Assembly: GCF_050624435.1 (NCBI RefSeq) | Contig: NC_134546.1 | Location: 9,881,001 to 9,945,000 of the forward strand | Direction: 5' to 3' | Origin: Tenrec ecaudatus | Lineage: Eukaryota > Chordata > Mammalia > Afrosoricida > Tenrecidae | Length of the DNA: 64,000 nucleotides | Part shown: positions 1-12,114 of the stretch, piece by piece | Layout: every line of letters begins with the position of its first letter | Numbering within the stretch: position 1 is the first letter of the stretch | Made by a program: the position numbers and the translations under genes | Notes under the pieces: generated by a model | Database searches by the model: none | What the model was told of the DNA's origin: nothing | Seen by the model: the letters and a program-made list of their open reading frames with translations, nothing else

Positions 1-124
1 GGATTTACTTAGGTAGCGATGTTTCTGACAAACGTGAAGTTTATATCTATGTACCTGGAAAACAGCAGAAAGTAGTTGTTTTGTTTTTTTGTTTTTTAAA
101 GCTCCTCTTTTCTTTGTATTCTAA

Positions 125-300
125 GGAGCCCTGGTGGTTTTGTAGATAAACCCTGGAATGCTAACTGAAAGGCTGGTGGTTCAAAACTACCAGCTTCTCA
201 GTGGAAGAAAGACTTGATAGTTGGTGCCAGAAAGACGACATCCTGAGAAACACCGCGTGTCAATTCCACTCCGTCCCATAGTGTCTCCGTGGCAATGGGT
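125..300 (+). repeat. AfroSINE-like tRNA-derived SINE
   Basis: The segment opens with a tRNA-like head (AGCCCTGGTGG) and carries a B-box-like GGTTCAAAAC near 180, followed by the body typical of afrotherian SINEs. It is diverged and no clear target duplication was seen. Family assignment is from memory. Confidence 0.6.
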
Positions 301-399
301 GTGGTGCGGGCTTGTGTTTCAGGTAACAGCTTGCTGCAAAGAACCGCCCTTCCCCCTTGACAGGATCCTGCCTTGCTGACTGTAACAAAGCCAAACACA

Positions 400-842
400 G
401 ACCCTCAGGTTCCCATTCTTTCCCTCATAAAGTGAGTAGCTGAACTGTCAAGAGGCACTAAATACTTATTAACCAAACTGGGGTTAAGCTTCTCTCCTTC
501 CCCGAAGACCCTGAACTTTGATCCCACCTCAGCCGGAGTCAATATGCAACCCCTCCTCACCACCTCCTCTTGAAAATAGACTGGCCGCCGTGTTGAACAT
601 GCCCTGGTCTACTGTCCGATTGTACACAGCCCATCTCCTCCCACTGATCTGTTCTAGCCTAGTTTCCTTCTCCCTATAAAGGAACTTCATGGTGACTAAA
701 AGAAAGGCCTCTTCATCTACTTCTGTAACATATGACAGCCAGACAGCCCGGTGGAGCAATCCAGTTCTGCAACGGAAAGACAGCAGAAGCACATGGTGGA
801 AGCAGCCTTTCAGCCACAGGATGGGTTCAAGACACCAACATT
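400..842. other. Unassigned DNA
   Basis: No recognisable gene or repeat. Short frames here look like chance. Confidence 0.4.
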
Positions 843-855
843 TAGGCTAGTTTTT

Positions 856-1559
856 TGGGGTTTTTTTTAAAATCATTTTATTAGGGACTCATACAACTCC
901 TATTACAATCCATACATCAATTGTGTGAAGCACATTTGTACATTCATTGCCCTCATTATTCTCAAAACATTTGCTCTCCACCTATACCCCTGGCATCAGA
1001 TCCTCATTTTCCGCTCCCTCCCCACTCCCCTGTCCCTCATGAACCCTTAATAATTTATAAATTATTATTTTGTCATATCTTGTTCTGTCCCATGTCTCCC
1101 TTCCCCCACTTTTCTGTTGTATGTCCCCCCAGGAGGAGGTTACATGTAGATCCTTGAAATAGGTTCCCCCTTTCCAACCCACCCTTCCTATTCCCTCCCA
1201 GTATCGCCACTCAGACCACTGGTCCTGAGGGGATCATCCGTCCTGGCTTCCCTGGGTTTCCAGTTCCCATCTGTACCAGTGTACATCCTCTGGTCTAGTC
1301 AGACTTGCAAGGTAGGGTTCGGATCATGACAGTCGGAGGTGGGGGGAGGAAGCATTTAGGAACTAGAGGAAAGTTGTATTTTTCATCGTTGCTACATCGT
1401 ACCCTGACTGTCTCATCTCCTCCCCAAGACCCTTCTGTGAGGGGATGTCCAGTGGCCTACAAATGGGCTTTGAGTCTCCACTCTGCACTCCCCCACTCAT
1501 TCACTATGGTAAGATTTTTTGTTCTGATGATACCTGATACCTGATCCAATGACCCCTTG
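856..1559 (-). repeat. Abundant retroposon, 3' portion, antisense
   Basis: A 5'-truncated copy of the abundant retroposon. Its A-rich 3' end appears as a T-run near 870, followed by the antisense landmarks ACTCATACAACTCC, AATTTATAAATTATTATTT and CCTGTCCC. It is bounded by matching TAGGCTAGTTTTT at 843-855 and 1560-1572, a 13-bp target duplication consistent with L1-type retroposition. It has no ORF of its own. Confidence 0.8.
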
Positions 1560-1572
1560 TAGGCTAGTTTTT

Positions 1573-2004
1573 AAAGTTAAACATAAAATGATTGCACTAT
1601 CCAGGGACTACCAAACAAGTTCACCAGCAGTAGTAATTTATTCAATGGCATTGTTTGTTTTTTTAATAATAAAAAAACCCTTGGCCTAATCCTTGAGATG
1701 TTTAAAGATGATATCATCAAGGCATTGTCCCTTTTGTCCCCCAAACCTCTGGCAGTGATCATTTAGAACAAAGTCTCTTCTCATTAGGTCTGAGTTTGTA
1801 TTTTAGTTGGTGGCTCGCTAAGTCTTTATGAGGGGCTGTTATGTAAAGCTAAGATCTGAAGAATAAGAGGGGAGGAGAGGCTCCTTCCTCAGTCCCCAGA
1901 TGAAGAGAAGAATAAATGGAAAAGTCTTGAGACAGGAGAGTACTCCTGTTTCAGAAAAGAAAAGATCCATGAATCTGGCTCAAACTAGAGCTGGGATACC
2001 CAAA
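1573..2004. other. Unassigned DNA
   Basis: No gene or clear repeat seen. Confidence 0.35.
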
Positions 2005-2008
2005 CCAA

Positions 2009-2110
2009 ATTAAACTCACTGCCATTAAGTCCATTCCATTGCAGAGCGATTTCTAGACAGAGTTTCTGAGACTGTAAATCTTACTACAGAGTAGTCAGCC
2101 TCATCCTGCA
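2009..2110 (-). repeat. AfroSINE-like fragment, antisense
   Basis: Antisense SINE body (ACTCACTGCCATTAAGTCC, then a GAGACTGTAAATCTT segment). Only part of the SINE is preserved. Confidence 0.5.
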
Positions 2111-2435
2111 CCCAAGAAGAGTCTAGTAGATATGAACCATGGACCCTGTAGTTAACAGCTCACACCTAATCCCAATGCCAAGAGAACTCTTTGTAATAGG
2201 GCTCAAAGCAAGAGTTGGTGAGGTAGGCAGAAGCAAGTCCATGCTGAACCTCCACCTTACCAGGCTGAGATTATACTCAGACATCTGGTCTGCATGTCGG
2301 ACTTCCCAGAAGTCCGCTTGACCCACACTTTGAAAAATACCTTCTAACCGCTACACAACACAAAACATACCTGGCACTTTTCTGGTGAGCTGGATTGACA
2401 TTATTAGCCATCCCAGGTGTAATCATTCCTATCTA

Positions 2436-2660
2436 CCAGGGAGGCAGCTGGAGTTTCTAAGTGGTGAGCACAGTGAACTTCTCAACTAGCCCAAAAGTTG
2501 GTGGTTCAAAACCCACTCAGAAGGGTCTCCGAAGGCAGGCCTGGTGGTCTGCTTTCCAAAAGACACAGCCTTCAAAACCTTGGGCGCATTCTATTCCACA
2601 CACACATACACACACACTGGAACCAACTCTATGGTAACTAACAACAGTGGAGTACTGAGT
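2436..2660 (+). repeat. AfroSINE-like SINE with (CA)n interruption
   Basis: tRNA-like head with GGTGGTTCAAAACCC near 2500, a body, a short impure CA run at 2597-2620, and the tail motif GGAACCAACTCTATGG. Confidence 0.55.
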
Positions 2661-2679
2661 GACACAAAGGGTTTGTAGT

Positions 2680-2900
2680 TTTGCTCTGTGGCACTTGGAC
2701 CCTCTGCGTTAGAATCAACTTTGACAAGGGCAGTGGGGGGTTAGTGCCTTCCGTGAAGAAGATCCAGGTCCAACACCTCGATGCAATTACCTGTCATCTG
2801 TCAGTGGAGGCTTGTGTATCCGTATGGTGCTACACATGTGTCAGGGGAGCTTTCATGAGTTGGAGGCTGACTGAGTGGCAGCTAACAATAAGACCATATA
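2680..2900 (+). repeat. Fragments of SINE/RTE 3' ends
   Basis: Contains the SINE-tail motif GTTAGAATCAACTTTGAC near 2708 and a second tail-like stretch near 2850-2890 (ATGAGTTGGAGGCTGACTG). A frame of 138 codons crosses this area but is made of repeat sequence. Confidence 0.4.
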
Positions 2901-3014
2901 GGATTGGGCTAGGCTCAGATAAAGGGAAACCTAAGTGTTACTTCGCTGCTCACATTGTGTTCAATGATAGAAGAAAATCACTTAATTCATTGCTATGGTA
3001 CCAGACTCTCTTCG

Positions 3015-3200
3015 TGCACTGCCATCATGGCGACCCAATAGGACAGGGTGGAACTGGCCCTGTGAGTTTCCAAAACTGTAACTCTCAACCAGAGTAGAAA
3101 GCCCTGTCTTTCTCCCCCAGGAGTGGCTACAGATTTGCAAACTGTTGACCTCTCGGATCACAGGCCAATGTAATCACTATGCCACCAGGCGCCCTTTTAG
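3015..3200 (-). repeat. AfroSINE-like SINE, antisense
   Basis: Near full-length antisense SINE: GCACTGCCATCATGGCGACC, the AGAAAGCCCTGTCTTTCTCC core and the tRNA-like end AATCACTATGCCACCAGG. Confidence 0.7.
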
Positions 3201-3236
3201 GTACCAGACTAGTCTAGGGAAAATTTATCACGGTGA

Positions 3237-3916
3237 ATTTTTTTAAACCATTTTATTGGGGCTCATACAACTCTTATCACAATCCATATATCCATCCATT
3301 GTGTCAAGCACATTTGTACATTTGTTGCCTTCATCATTCTCAAAACATTTGCTTTCTACTTGAGCCCTTGGTATCAGCCACTCATTTTTCCCCTCCTTCC
3401 CCACTTCCCCCTCCCTCATGAACCCTTGATAATTTATAAATTATTATTATTTTGTCATATCTTATACTTTCTTACGTCTCCCTTCACCCACTTTTCTGTT
3501 GTCTATCCCCCAGGGTGGAGGTTATATGTAGATCCTTGCAATCAGTTTCCCATTTCCACCCCACCCTCCTTACACCCTCCCGGTATTGCCACTCTCACCA
3601 CTGGTCCTGAAGGGAACATCCACCCTGGATTCCCTGCCTTTCCAGTTCCTATCTGTACCAGTGTGCATCCTCTGGTCTAGCCAGATTTGTAAGGTAGAAT
3701 TGGGATCATGATAGTGAGTGGGGAGGAAGCATTTAGGAACTAGAGGAAAGCTGTATGTTTCATCATTACTACGCTGCACCCTGACTGGCTCGTTTCCGCC
3801 CCCCGACCCTTTTGTAAGGGGAAGTCCAGTTGCCTACAGATGGGTCTTGGGTCCCCAATCTGTACTCCCTCTCATTCACAATGATTTGATTTTTTGTTCT
3901 TTGATGCTTGATATGT
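3237..3916 (-). repeat. Abundant retroposon, 3' portion, antisense
   Basis: Second 5'-truncated copy, with the same antisense landmarks as the copy at 856 and about the same length. Flanking GGTGA plus T-run at about 3232 and 3917 form a probable target duplication of about 12 bp. Confidence 0.78.
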
Positions 3917-3929
3917 GGTGATTTTTTTT

Positions 3930-6480
3930 CATGCAAAAACAAAAATTTTAATGTGTGACTCCTTATGTCTTGAGCTTATAATAAGAAAAATCAATATTAC
4001 ATAAATATAATTTTAAGACTCTAGTGCTTTGGTATTGCCAATAATGGCAGTTAGTTGATCATTTTGCTTATGCTTGCTGGAAAAAAGCCATTTGCTCAAT
4101 TCCCTTCTTAGATGGGAGAATTTCTTAACCATAGCATTCCCTACATAGAATAATCATAAAAAATGAACATAGGGATATTAGTGAGCATGTGAAAAAATAT
4201 ATAAAAATAAAATCTTTGAGATAACTCAATAAAATTTCTCTGATTTTTAAAAAAATGAATTATACTAATGATGAAACTCTTTAAAGTTTTTTGTTTTGAA
4301 AAAAAAGCAAGCAAGCAAATCATTTTTGAGCAGACACAAGAGTAAAAACAGGCCTTGAGTAAATGGAAACACAAATAAACTGGGAAATAGATGGGAACCA
4401 GGACCTCTTACTGAGCCTGCTTTGACTGGCAGGTCCTCTGAGGCTGAGCTGTGTCCAGGATTACAGCCTCACCAGGAGAGGAGGGTTTAAGAATTCCCCA
4501 CTAAGCCATTCAAAACAATCAATTCTTGCATATGACACTGGGGGGGGGGGGGGGGGCGGCGGCCTAGGGAGTGTGGAGGTGCCACACTGACCATGCTTTT
4601 GCAATCCAAAGCTAACAGTTATCCATGTTCATTGGGAAGAAGTCATTTACTGGATTTTGAATCCAAATTCAAGTTCTTTGGATTTGTTGGAGTGATAATA
4701 TAGACTTCCAACTCAGCTATGAAACTCAACATTTTTCAGAGTTATCTTGAACTTATTATGCATGGATTTAAAAAAACATCAAAATAACTAGACTGTACTC
4801 TGAGGAAGAAATTAGGACCACATTCCTTCTTATTCTTTTTCAAAGATAAAAAATGTATATATGTACATTTTTATATCTGCATCCTTCCGGAAAATATAAG
4901 CAAGTACTTTGAAAACCACACTGCTTCTAAACCAAACAATATATTTAAAAAAATAAAGAAATGTAGTTTGTTAAAACTGTTATTTGTTGGTTGTTTTCTC
5001 TTACAGTCTCTCTCATGTTTTAAAAATGTATTTGGCATTACAGCTATTAAATCGTGAGGCTTAAGACAGATTTAAATGAAAGAGGAGCTTATGCAAATAC
5101 AACCACCTTTGAGTTGAAAATGGCACCAATTTTCTTGTCTGCCCAACACCAACATCCTGTTGAGAAGAAGATCCCCCCAATGCTCAAGGAAGTGCTTATA
5201 ATGGAAACTCAGCCAGCTGAGTGTAAAACTAGGAAGGTGGGGCTGGTATTTTTGCTTCTTAGGGAGAAACTGCATCTCTGGATTTAATAGTATGATCTGC
5301 AGTGTAGGTGGAAATGGACTTCAGTGTGCCCCTTCCACAGTGACAGTCCCATTGAACTTGGTCACTAATTTATTCTTAAGAATCCAATTGCCCAGTTGTT
5401 TATTCCTATTCTCTCCCCTAAAAACAAAAACAAAACAACCTGTATACTGCAGTGATCATGTGGATCATGATTATCTTCATCTTCATCCTTTGCATGCTGA
5501 TCTTTGAGCATCCTGAAACAATTTCTCATGCACTACACTTGGGCGGTAGTCAATGCCATTCTGCATGTCCCTTTCTGAGAACCATTTTTTAAAATGTTAG
5601 CTACTCGTGATAAAAGAGGGATAATCACTTGGTGGCAAATTGGTTGTAAATTGCATGTTGTAAAGAGGGTCTATTTCAACCCGGATCCATGTTAATATGT
5701 AAAATTAACAGGACCACTAGCATATCTCACAGGAGGATTTTCTATAGATTCTGACCTTTCAATTGCATGACTACCTTTGCAGTTCTCAAATCCATGTCTT
5801 TTGGGTAGTCATTTAGGAAAGAAGAAAAAGGCAATGAAGGACAGAAAAGAGTTGTAAGCTGGCATCAGTATGCTAGATCATGGGTAGCTCGATCATCAAA
5901 GAAAATTACCCAAACAACTTCCTTCCTTGGAAGTCTGTAATTTCAAGACGTGGAATGCCCACTCCCCCCTTTTCTCCATCTATCTGTCGTCTTCCCACTT
6001 CCCAGGTCTCACCATCTCGAGAGAGTGATTGCTTCTCCTCAAACCACCCATAAAATGTTCGGTAAATTTAATTCATTTGATCGCAGTCGTATGTGGCCTC
6101 ACAACATTGTGTCCTTTTGAGTAAAAACTGCCAGAATTATTTACTTTGCATAGTTCTACATCTTAACTCCTAAAAGGCAGGACCTGTATTTTATATTCTC
6201 TAGCAATGTCTAACATTATGCTTAGTACCTGATGAAATATATTATTGTCCTGTTGGTGAAAATTCACCTAGCAAACTAGATTCCAACCCAAAATGCATGC
6301 ACAAATCATGCCACAGTACTGGGTCTAAGCCCTGCAGGGTTTTAGAGCTCTCTCCAATCCCTCCCTGGACCTCCCACTTCCACTTCCGGTTTCCCTCTCC
6401 TTCCCTGCAGTCTTACTTTTCATTCAGGGCAAATGTTGCCCTTTTTGTCTGTTCAAGGTGAGAAAAGAAATCCAAATTCA
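3930..6480. other. AT-rich unassigned DNA
   Basis: No gene found. It contains a G-run at 4540-4556 and long A/T-rich stretches. Short frames such as 4141-4374 and 5054-5287 match no family I know and have no supporting signals. Confidence 0.4.
4540..4556 (+). repeat. Poly-G run
   Basis: Seventeen consecutive G, followed by CGGCGG. Such a run can fold as a G-quadruplex and is prone to sequencing-length error. Confidence 0.9.
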
Positions 6481-6488
6481 AATACAAT

Positions 6489-7860
6489 TTATGTTGTTGT
6501 CATTGTTAGGCGCATTGCCTCTGTTCTGACCCATTGCAACCTTGAGCACAACACAAGGAACCATTGCTGGGTCCTGAGCCATTCTCACAGTTGTTCCTAT
6601 GCTTGAGCCCATTGTTGCACCAGCAAGGTCAACCCATCTACTTAAGGGACTTCCTCGTTGTCACTGCCTCTCTACCACACGTGATATCCTTCTCTAGGGT
6701 CTGGTCTCCCTGACAACATGGGAAAAGTCTGTAAGATGAGGTGTGGCCATCCTTGCCTCTCAGGGACACTCTGGTCATCCTTCCAAGATGGATCAGTTTG
6801 TCCTTTTCGCATCCGTGGCACTTTCAATATTCTTCTCTAGCGCCACAATCCAAGGGCCTCTATTTCTCTCTGTCTTCTTTATCCAAGGTCCAACTTTAAC
6901 ATGCACAGGAGACAACGGAAAATACCATGACATGGGGCAGGCACACCTTAGTCCTCAAAGTAACATCGTTGCTTTCCAATATTCTAAAGAGGTCTTGTGC
7001 AACAGATTTAGCTAATGCCACCCATCTTTTGACCGCTTGACTGCTGCTTCCATAGCATTGATTATGGATCCAAGCAAGACAAAATCCCTGACAACTCCAA
7101 ACTTTTCTCCATTATCATATTATTTCTTGTTCCAGTTGTATTTTGATCTTCTTTATATTGAATTATAATCCATATTGAAGGCTGCAATCCTTGTTCTTCA
7201 TCAGACAATGCTCAAGTCCTCCTCATTTTCAGCTAGCAAGGTTGTGTCATCGGCATATCACAGGTTATTAATAAGCCTTCTTTCAATCCTAATGCCATGT
7301 TCTTCAGATAAGCCAGCTTTTGTGATTTACTCAGAATACAGATTGAACAAATATGGCAAGAGGAACCCTGTCACACACCTTTCCTGATTTTAAACCATGC
7401 TGTACTCTCTTGTTCTATTTGCACAACTGCCTCTTGAGTCACATATAATTTCCCCAGGAGCAAAGTGAAGTGTTCTGGAATTCCCATTACTCTCAAGGTT
7501 ATCCATAGTTTGTTATGATCCACACAGATGAATGCCTTGGCAGAGTCAATACAACACAAGTGGGCATCCCTCTGATATTCTCTTCTTTCAGCCAAGAGTC
7601 ATCTGACATCAGCAATGACATCCCTTGTTCCATGTCCTTTTCTGAATCTGAATCTCTGGCTGTTGCAACCATTGTTAGTTGATTGTCAGCAAAATTTTAC
7701 TTGCATTTGAAATCAATGATATTGTTCTGTAATTTAAGCATTCTGTTGGGTCATGTTTCTTTGGAATGGGCACAAACATGGATCTCTTTTATTCATTTGG
7801 CCAACTAGCCGTCTTCCAAGTTTCTTGGCATAGATGGGTGAATGCTTCCAGGGCTTCATC
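6489..7860 (-). mobile_element. RTE/BovB-like LINE fragment, antisense
   Basis: Antisense RTE 3' region begins near GTTGTTGTCATTGTTAGG and runs inward. At 7371-7595 the minus strand reads a decayed reverse-transcriptase stretch with CCIDSAKAFICVDHNKLW followed by MGIPEHFTLLL, matching the palm region of the RTE reverse transcriptase. The frame carries stops and shifts, so no product is expected. RTE elements of BovB type are known from Afrotheria; the subfamily is not determined. Confidence 0.75.
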
Positions 7861-7939
7861 AGCTTACGGAACCATTGCAATTGGTATTCCATCAATCCAC
7901 AGAGCCTTGTTTTTGGATAATGCTTTCAGTCTCTCTTGT

Positions 7940-8821
7940 TGAAGGGCTCTCCTCTTTCACTGCCCCTCCGCTTTCCCAAGCACGATGTCCTTCTCCAGGG
8001 GCTGGGCTCTCCTGACAACCTTCCCAAACAATGGAAGACAAAGTCTCACCAGTCATGCCTTTAAGGAGTGTTCTGGCTGTACTTCTTCCAAGACAATTTT
8101 GTTTGTTCTTTTGGCAGTCCTTGGCACTTTCGATACTCTTTGCTAGCATCGGGATTCTATTTCATAATTCAATTCCGTTTCAGTCTACCTTGTGCAATGT
8201 CCAACGTTCACGTGCATCTGAGGCATGTGAAGATGCAACATTCAGGCATAGCTGAGTCCTCAAAGTGAGATCTTTGTTCTTAGCAGTTTAAAGAGGTTTT
8301 GTGCAACAGCCTTTCCGATGCAATATGCTTTTTGGTTTCTTGATGACTGCTGCCATGAGCCTTCACTGTGGATCCAAGTAAAATGAAACCCTTGACAACT
8401 TCAATATTTTCTCTATTTATCACGATATTGTATTTTTGGTCCAATTGTGAGAGTTTTTGTTTTCTGTGCATTGAGTTGAAATCCATAGCTGCTCTACCTT
8501 CAAGAGCAAGTTTCCGAGTCTCCTCTGACATTCACTTTGGCCTTTTCTTTATTTCCTGTCTTTTTAATGACCTTTTTCTTTCTTCATGTGTGATATTCTT
8601 GATTTCATCCCACAAATGCATCAAATTTCCAGTCAATAGTGTTCAAAGTGAGATAGTCTCTAAATTCGGGTGGAATATATTCAACGTCATATTTTGGCCC
8701 TCGTCTAGTTTTCATTTTCTTCAGCTTTAACCTGAGTGACTACATAAGCAATTGATGATCGTCTCACAGTCATTGACTGGCCTTGTTTCCACTGATGAAC
8801 TTGAGCTTTCTGTTTGTCTCT
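7940..8821 (-). mobile_element. RTE/BovB-like LINE fragment, second copy, antisense
   Basis: RTE 3' motifs restart at 7945 (CCAAGCACGATGTCCTTCTCC), showing a second copy next to the first. The minus-strand frame 8280-8531 includes IEVVKGFILLGSTV, a conserved stretch just C-terminal of the reverse-transcriptase core. The sequence further right probably belongs to more N-terminal parts. It is decayed. Confidence 0.65.
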
Positions 8822-9022
8822 TCCCACTCACTGCCATCAAGTCAATGCCAACTTACAGCGACCCTCTAGCTCAGGGTAGAACTGCCCCTGTGAGCTTCTG
8901 AGAATGTTACTTTTGGGAATAGAAAGCCCTCTGTTTCTCCATGAGAGCAGCTGGTGGTATTGAACTGCACACCTTGCAGTTAGAAGCCCAGTTCATGACC
9001 ACTATACTACCAGAGCTCCTTG
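8822..9022 (-). repeat. AfroSINE-like SINE inside RTE, antisense
   Basis: Antisense SINE (CACTGCCATCAAGTC, the AGAAAGCCCTCTGTTTCTCC core, and the end CCACTATACTACCAGAGC). RTE-like sequence lies on both sides, so the SINE looks inserted into the LINE. Confidence 0.7.
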
Positions 9023-9450
9023 TCACTTTCCACAGATGTATTCAGTTTGATTACTGTGCATTCCATCTGGCAAGGCCCATGTATATAGCCACCATTTGTG
9101 TTGTTGAAATACATATTTGCAATGACAAAGTTGGTCTAGCAAAAGTCTATCCAGTGATGTCCACCTCTGTTTCTATCACCAAGGCTATATTTTCCAACTT
9201 TTGAGCTTTCCTTGTTTCCAACTTTTCCTTCCAATCACCAAGAATTATCACTGTTTCTTCATTCCATGCTTGGTCAATTCCAGATTGAAGAAGTTGGTAG
9301 AATTCTTGAATTTCTTCAACACTGTCTTAGTGGTGGTTGCATATGTTTGATTGATAGTTGTATCAACTGGTCTTCCTTAAAGGTGTATAGATATCATCCT
9401 GTCACAAACAGCATGCCATTTCTCTTGAGTTTTCAACTCCCAGAAGAGTA
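9023..9450 (-). mobile_element. RTE-like LINE, probable endonuclease region, antisense
   Basis: Continues the LINE remnant after the SINE. In minus-strand translation it contains TVIIGDWKEK, resembling the GDWN motif of the RTE apurinic-like endonuclease domain. Frames are broken. Confidence 0.5.
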
Positions 9451-10249
9451 AACCACATGATTGTTAGATTCAAAATGCTCACTACTACTCCATTTCAGCT
9501 CATTATATATCACAGGATATCGATCTTTATTTATTCTATTTAATTTTTGAAGAATTCCAATTTTCAAAGATTCATATTCTATATATTCCATTAATGAATG
9601 TTTACAAGTATCCCTCCTCACTTTGATTTGTGCATTATCAGCAAACAAAGATCGCAATAGCTTTGCTCCATCCACATTACTACGGTTGACTCTACCTTGA
9701 GGAGGCAGCTCTTCCCCAATTGTATTTTGAGTGCCTTCCAATCTAAGAGTTTCATCTTCTGGCATGATATCTGACAATGTTCTGCTGCAATTCATAAGAT
9801 TTTCAGCAGTTAATCCCTCACAAGTGGACGGCCTATTTCTTCTTCATAATCTGTTCATAGTCTGGCAGTTCCATTGAAACCTGTTCACCAGGGATAAGCC
9901 TGCTGGTATTTGAAATACTATGGACATATCTTCCAGCATGATAGCAACACACAAACCACCACAGCACAACAAATTGACAGATGAATGGGCACCAGACGTA
10001 ACAAGGGAATATTAATAATACAAAGGGATCAATCCACCATGAAGACATAAAAACTTCATATTCAACAATAGCTGACTCCTCTCTTTGAATTTCTACAAAC
10101 CAATATCAAGATAGCCCATAGGTTCCCAAACATACTTAGTCTTTCCTGCAAAAAACAAACAAACACACCAACAACCCAGTGTTCCCCTGGACATTAAGAA
10201 CTTTGTAGTATGGCCCACAATCCAGGATTAAATGAAGGCTTCTGCTTTT
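9451..10249. other. Unassigned, possibly 5' part of the RTE copy
   Basis: A 120-codon minus-strand frame (9433-9795) is hydrophilic and matches nothing I can name. It follows directly upstream of the RTE remnant in its reading direction, so it may be LINE 5' sequence or chance. Confidence 0.35.
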
Positions 10250-10449
10250 GTTAGTCCTCCTGGATATTTCTAGTAGCCCAAATGGGTGCAGGATCGCCAA
10301 CTTTGGGAACACAGGGAGGATGAGAGAATGGAAAAGAAACCAGACCTCTTGTTAGTCCTCCTGGATATTTCTAGTAGCCCAAATGGGTGCAGTATCGCCA
10401 ACTTTGGGAACACAGGGAGGATGAGAGAATGGAAAAGAAACCAGACCTC
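10250..10449 (+). repeat. 101-bp tandem duplication, two copies
   Basis: Unit 1 at 10250-10350 is repeated at 10351-10449. The two differ at one internal base by eye (GCAGGATCG against GCAGTATCG) plus the edge. The near identity indicates a recent duplication or a collapsed assembly. Confidence 0.92.
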
Positions 10450-10890
10450 GTGTAGACTAGGCGGTACAGGCCCTGGAGCCGTCAAATTGCTATGGTGCAA
10501 AGCCACGTGATCACAGTGGTAGCATTGTTGGTGGGAGAAAAACATACTTTCAAATACTTTGCAAAATGCCTTTCCAAGTTGGGTGTGTGGAACTGGCTGT
10601 AATCCAGAGGGCTTGTTCTAACAGAGTTCTGGAAATTTCTCACGAAAACCTAGATAAAACTATGGGAGTATGATCAGACAAAGACAACACTTTTGAAGTA
10701 ACAAAAACAATATAGGTCCTTTCTTTCTGGCCACGGGGAGCAAAATCACCTTGCTGGCTGGGATTGCTTAGTATCTCCCCAATATTGTGTAAGAAATATT
10801 TTTCTCTCTTTAAAGCCACAACAGTGAATCGTAATTTTAGCCGCTTCATTAGAATGTTAACGTGTGTCTAAATACAAACAATAAATATTT
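10450..10890. other. Unassigned DNA
   Basis: No gene or clear repeat seen. Confidence 0.35.
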
Positions 10891-10892
10891 GG

Positions 10893-11425
10893 AGGTGTTG
10901 TTAAGTGCCTCTGAGTAAGTTCTGACTCACAGCTACCCTATGCAGAGCAGAACAAAACTACCCAGCCCTCCCCCTGTGGTACGGTGCTGATTCTGCTGGA
11001 AAGCAATGGTGACACTGTGTTAATCTACCCCATTAGGGTCATCCTCCTTTTTATTTTAATGCTGATCCTTCACTGTCCCCAAAATGATGTCCTTATCCAG
11101 CGACTGGTCCCACATGGTCAAAGCAGGTGTGATGACATTCCACACTATTCTCATTTCTAAGACATATCGTATATACTCGAGTGTAAGCAGACCCGACTAT
11201 CAGCCAAGGCACCTAATTTTACCATAAAAACTACATTAAAAATGTGCTGAAAAACTTGGTTTATACATGAGTATGTACGGTAAGAGGTTTTTCTTCCAAG
11301 ATATATTTGTTTGTTCTGGCAGTCCATGTTATATTCGGTATTCTTCACCAACACCATAATTCAAAGCCATAAATTTTTCTTTGGCCTTCCTTCTTCACTG
11401 TCCATATTTCTTTTGTTCACCTCCC
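10893..11425 (-). mobile_element. RTE 3' region, antisense, split by a palindromic element
   Basis: Antisense RTE 3' end (GTTGTTAAGTGCCTCTGAG, then CAGCTACCCTATGCAGAGC) runs to 11164. RTE sequence resumes after 11283 (TTGTTTGTTCTGGCAGTCC), so the element at 11165-11283 is an insertion in it. Confidence 0.65.
11165..11283 (+). mobile_element. Palindromic MITE-like element, copy 1
   Basis: About 119 bp with imperfect terminal inverted repeats of about 28 bp: CGTATATACTCGAGTGTAAG at the left, and the reverse complement of the right end begins TTACCGTACATACTC. The interior holds CACCTAATTTTACCA. It has no coding capacity. Two related copies lie at 55030 and 58764. Confidence 0.75.
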
Positions 11426-11429
11426 CGTC

Positions 11430-12114
11430 AATGGGATCAGGTATCAGGCATCTAAACCCAGAATAAAGCCACACCCAAGGTGAATGGGGTGAGGCATGGA
11501 GTAGAGACCCAATGCCCATCTGTAGACAATAGGACATCCCCTCACAGAGGGGTCACAGGAAGAGATGAGCCAGTCAGGGTGCAGTACAGCACTGATGAAA
11601 CGCACAACCTTCCTCTAGCTCTTTAGTGCTTCCTTCCCCCCACTACCATGACCTCAATTCTACCTTACAAATCGGATTAGACCAGAGCATGCACACTGCT
11701 ACAGACAAGAGGTCAAAACACAGGGAACCCAGGATAGATAAACCCCTCACAGCCAACAAGTTGAGTAGAGATACCAGGAGGATTAGGGGGTGGGGGGTGG
11801 GGGAGAAAGGGGGAACCAATCACAAGGATCAATCTAGAACTCCCTCCCAGGGGGATGAATAAGGGAAAAGCCGGTAAGAGGCAAGAGAGGTTGATGTAAG
11901 ATATGGAAAAAATAATCTCTAACTTATCAAGGGTTCATGAGGGAGGGCAGGCGGGGGAGGGAGTGGGAAGAAATGGGGAGCTGATATCAGGGGCTCAAGT
12001 GGGAAGAGAATGCTTTGGAAATGATGATGGCAGCATATGTGCAAATGTACTTAACACATTGGAGGAATGTATGGATTGTGATAAGAGATATAAGAGCCTC
12101 CAATAAAAGTATTA
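11430..12114 (+). repeat. Abundant retroposon, 3' portion, sense
   Basis: Sense copy, 5'-truncated, starting near GGGATCAGGTATCAGGCATC and ending in an AATAAA signal (12102) and A-rich tail. The SULF2-derived sequence begins directly in this tail. Confidence 0.78.

Noticed and set aside
2681-3097. 138-codon plus-strand frame as a gene
   Set aside because: It crosses SINE/RTE-type repeat sequence and has no recognisable domain.
9433-9795. 120-codon minus-strand frame as a host gene
   Set aside because: It borders the RTE remnant in the right orientation to be LINE sequence and shows no known domain.
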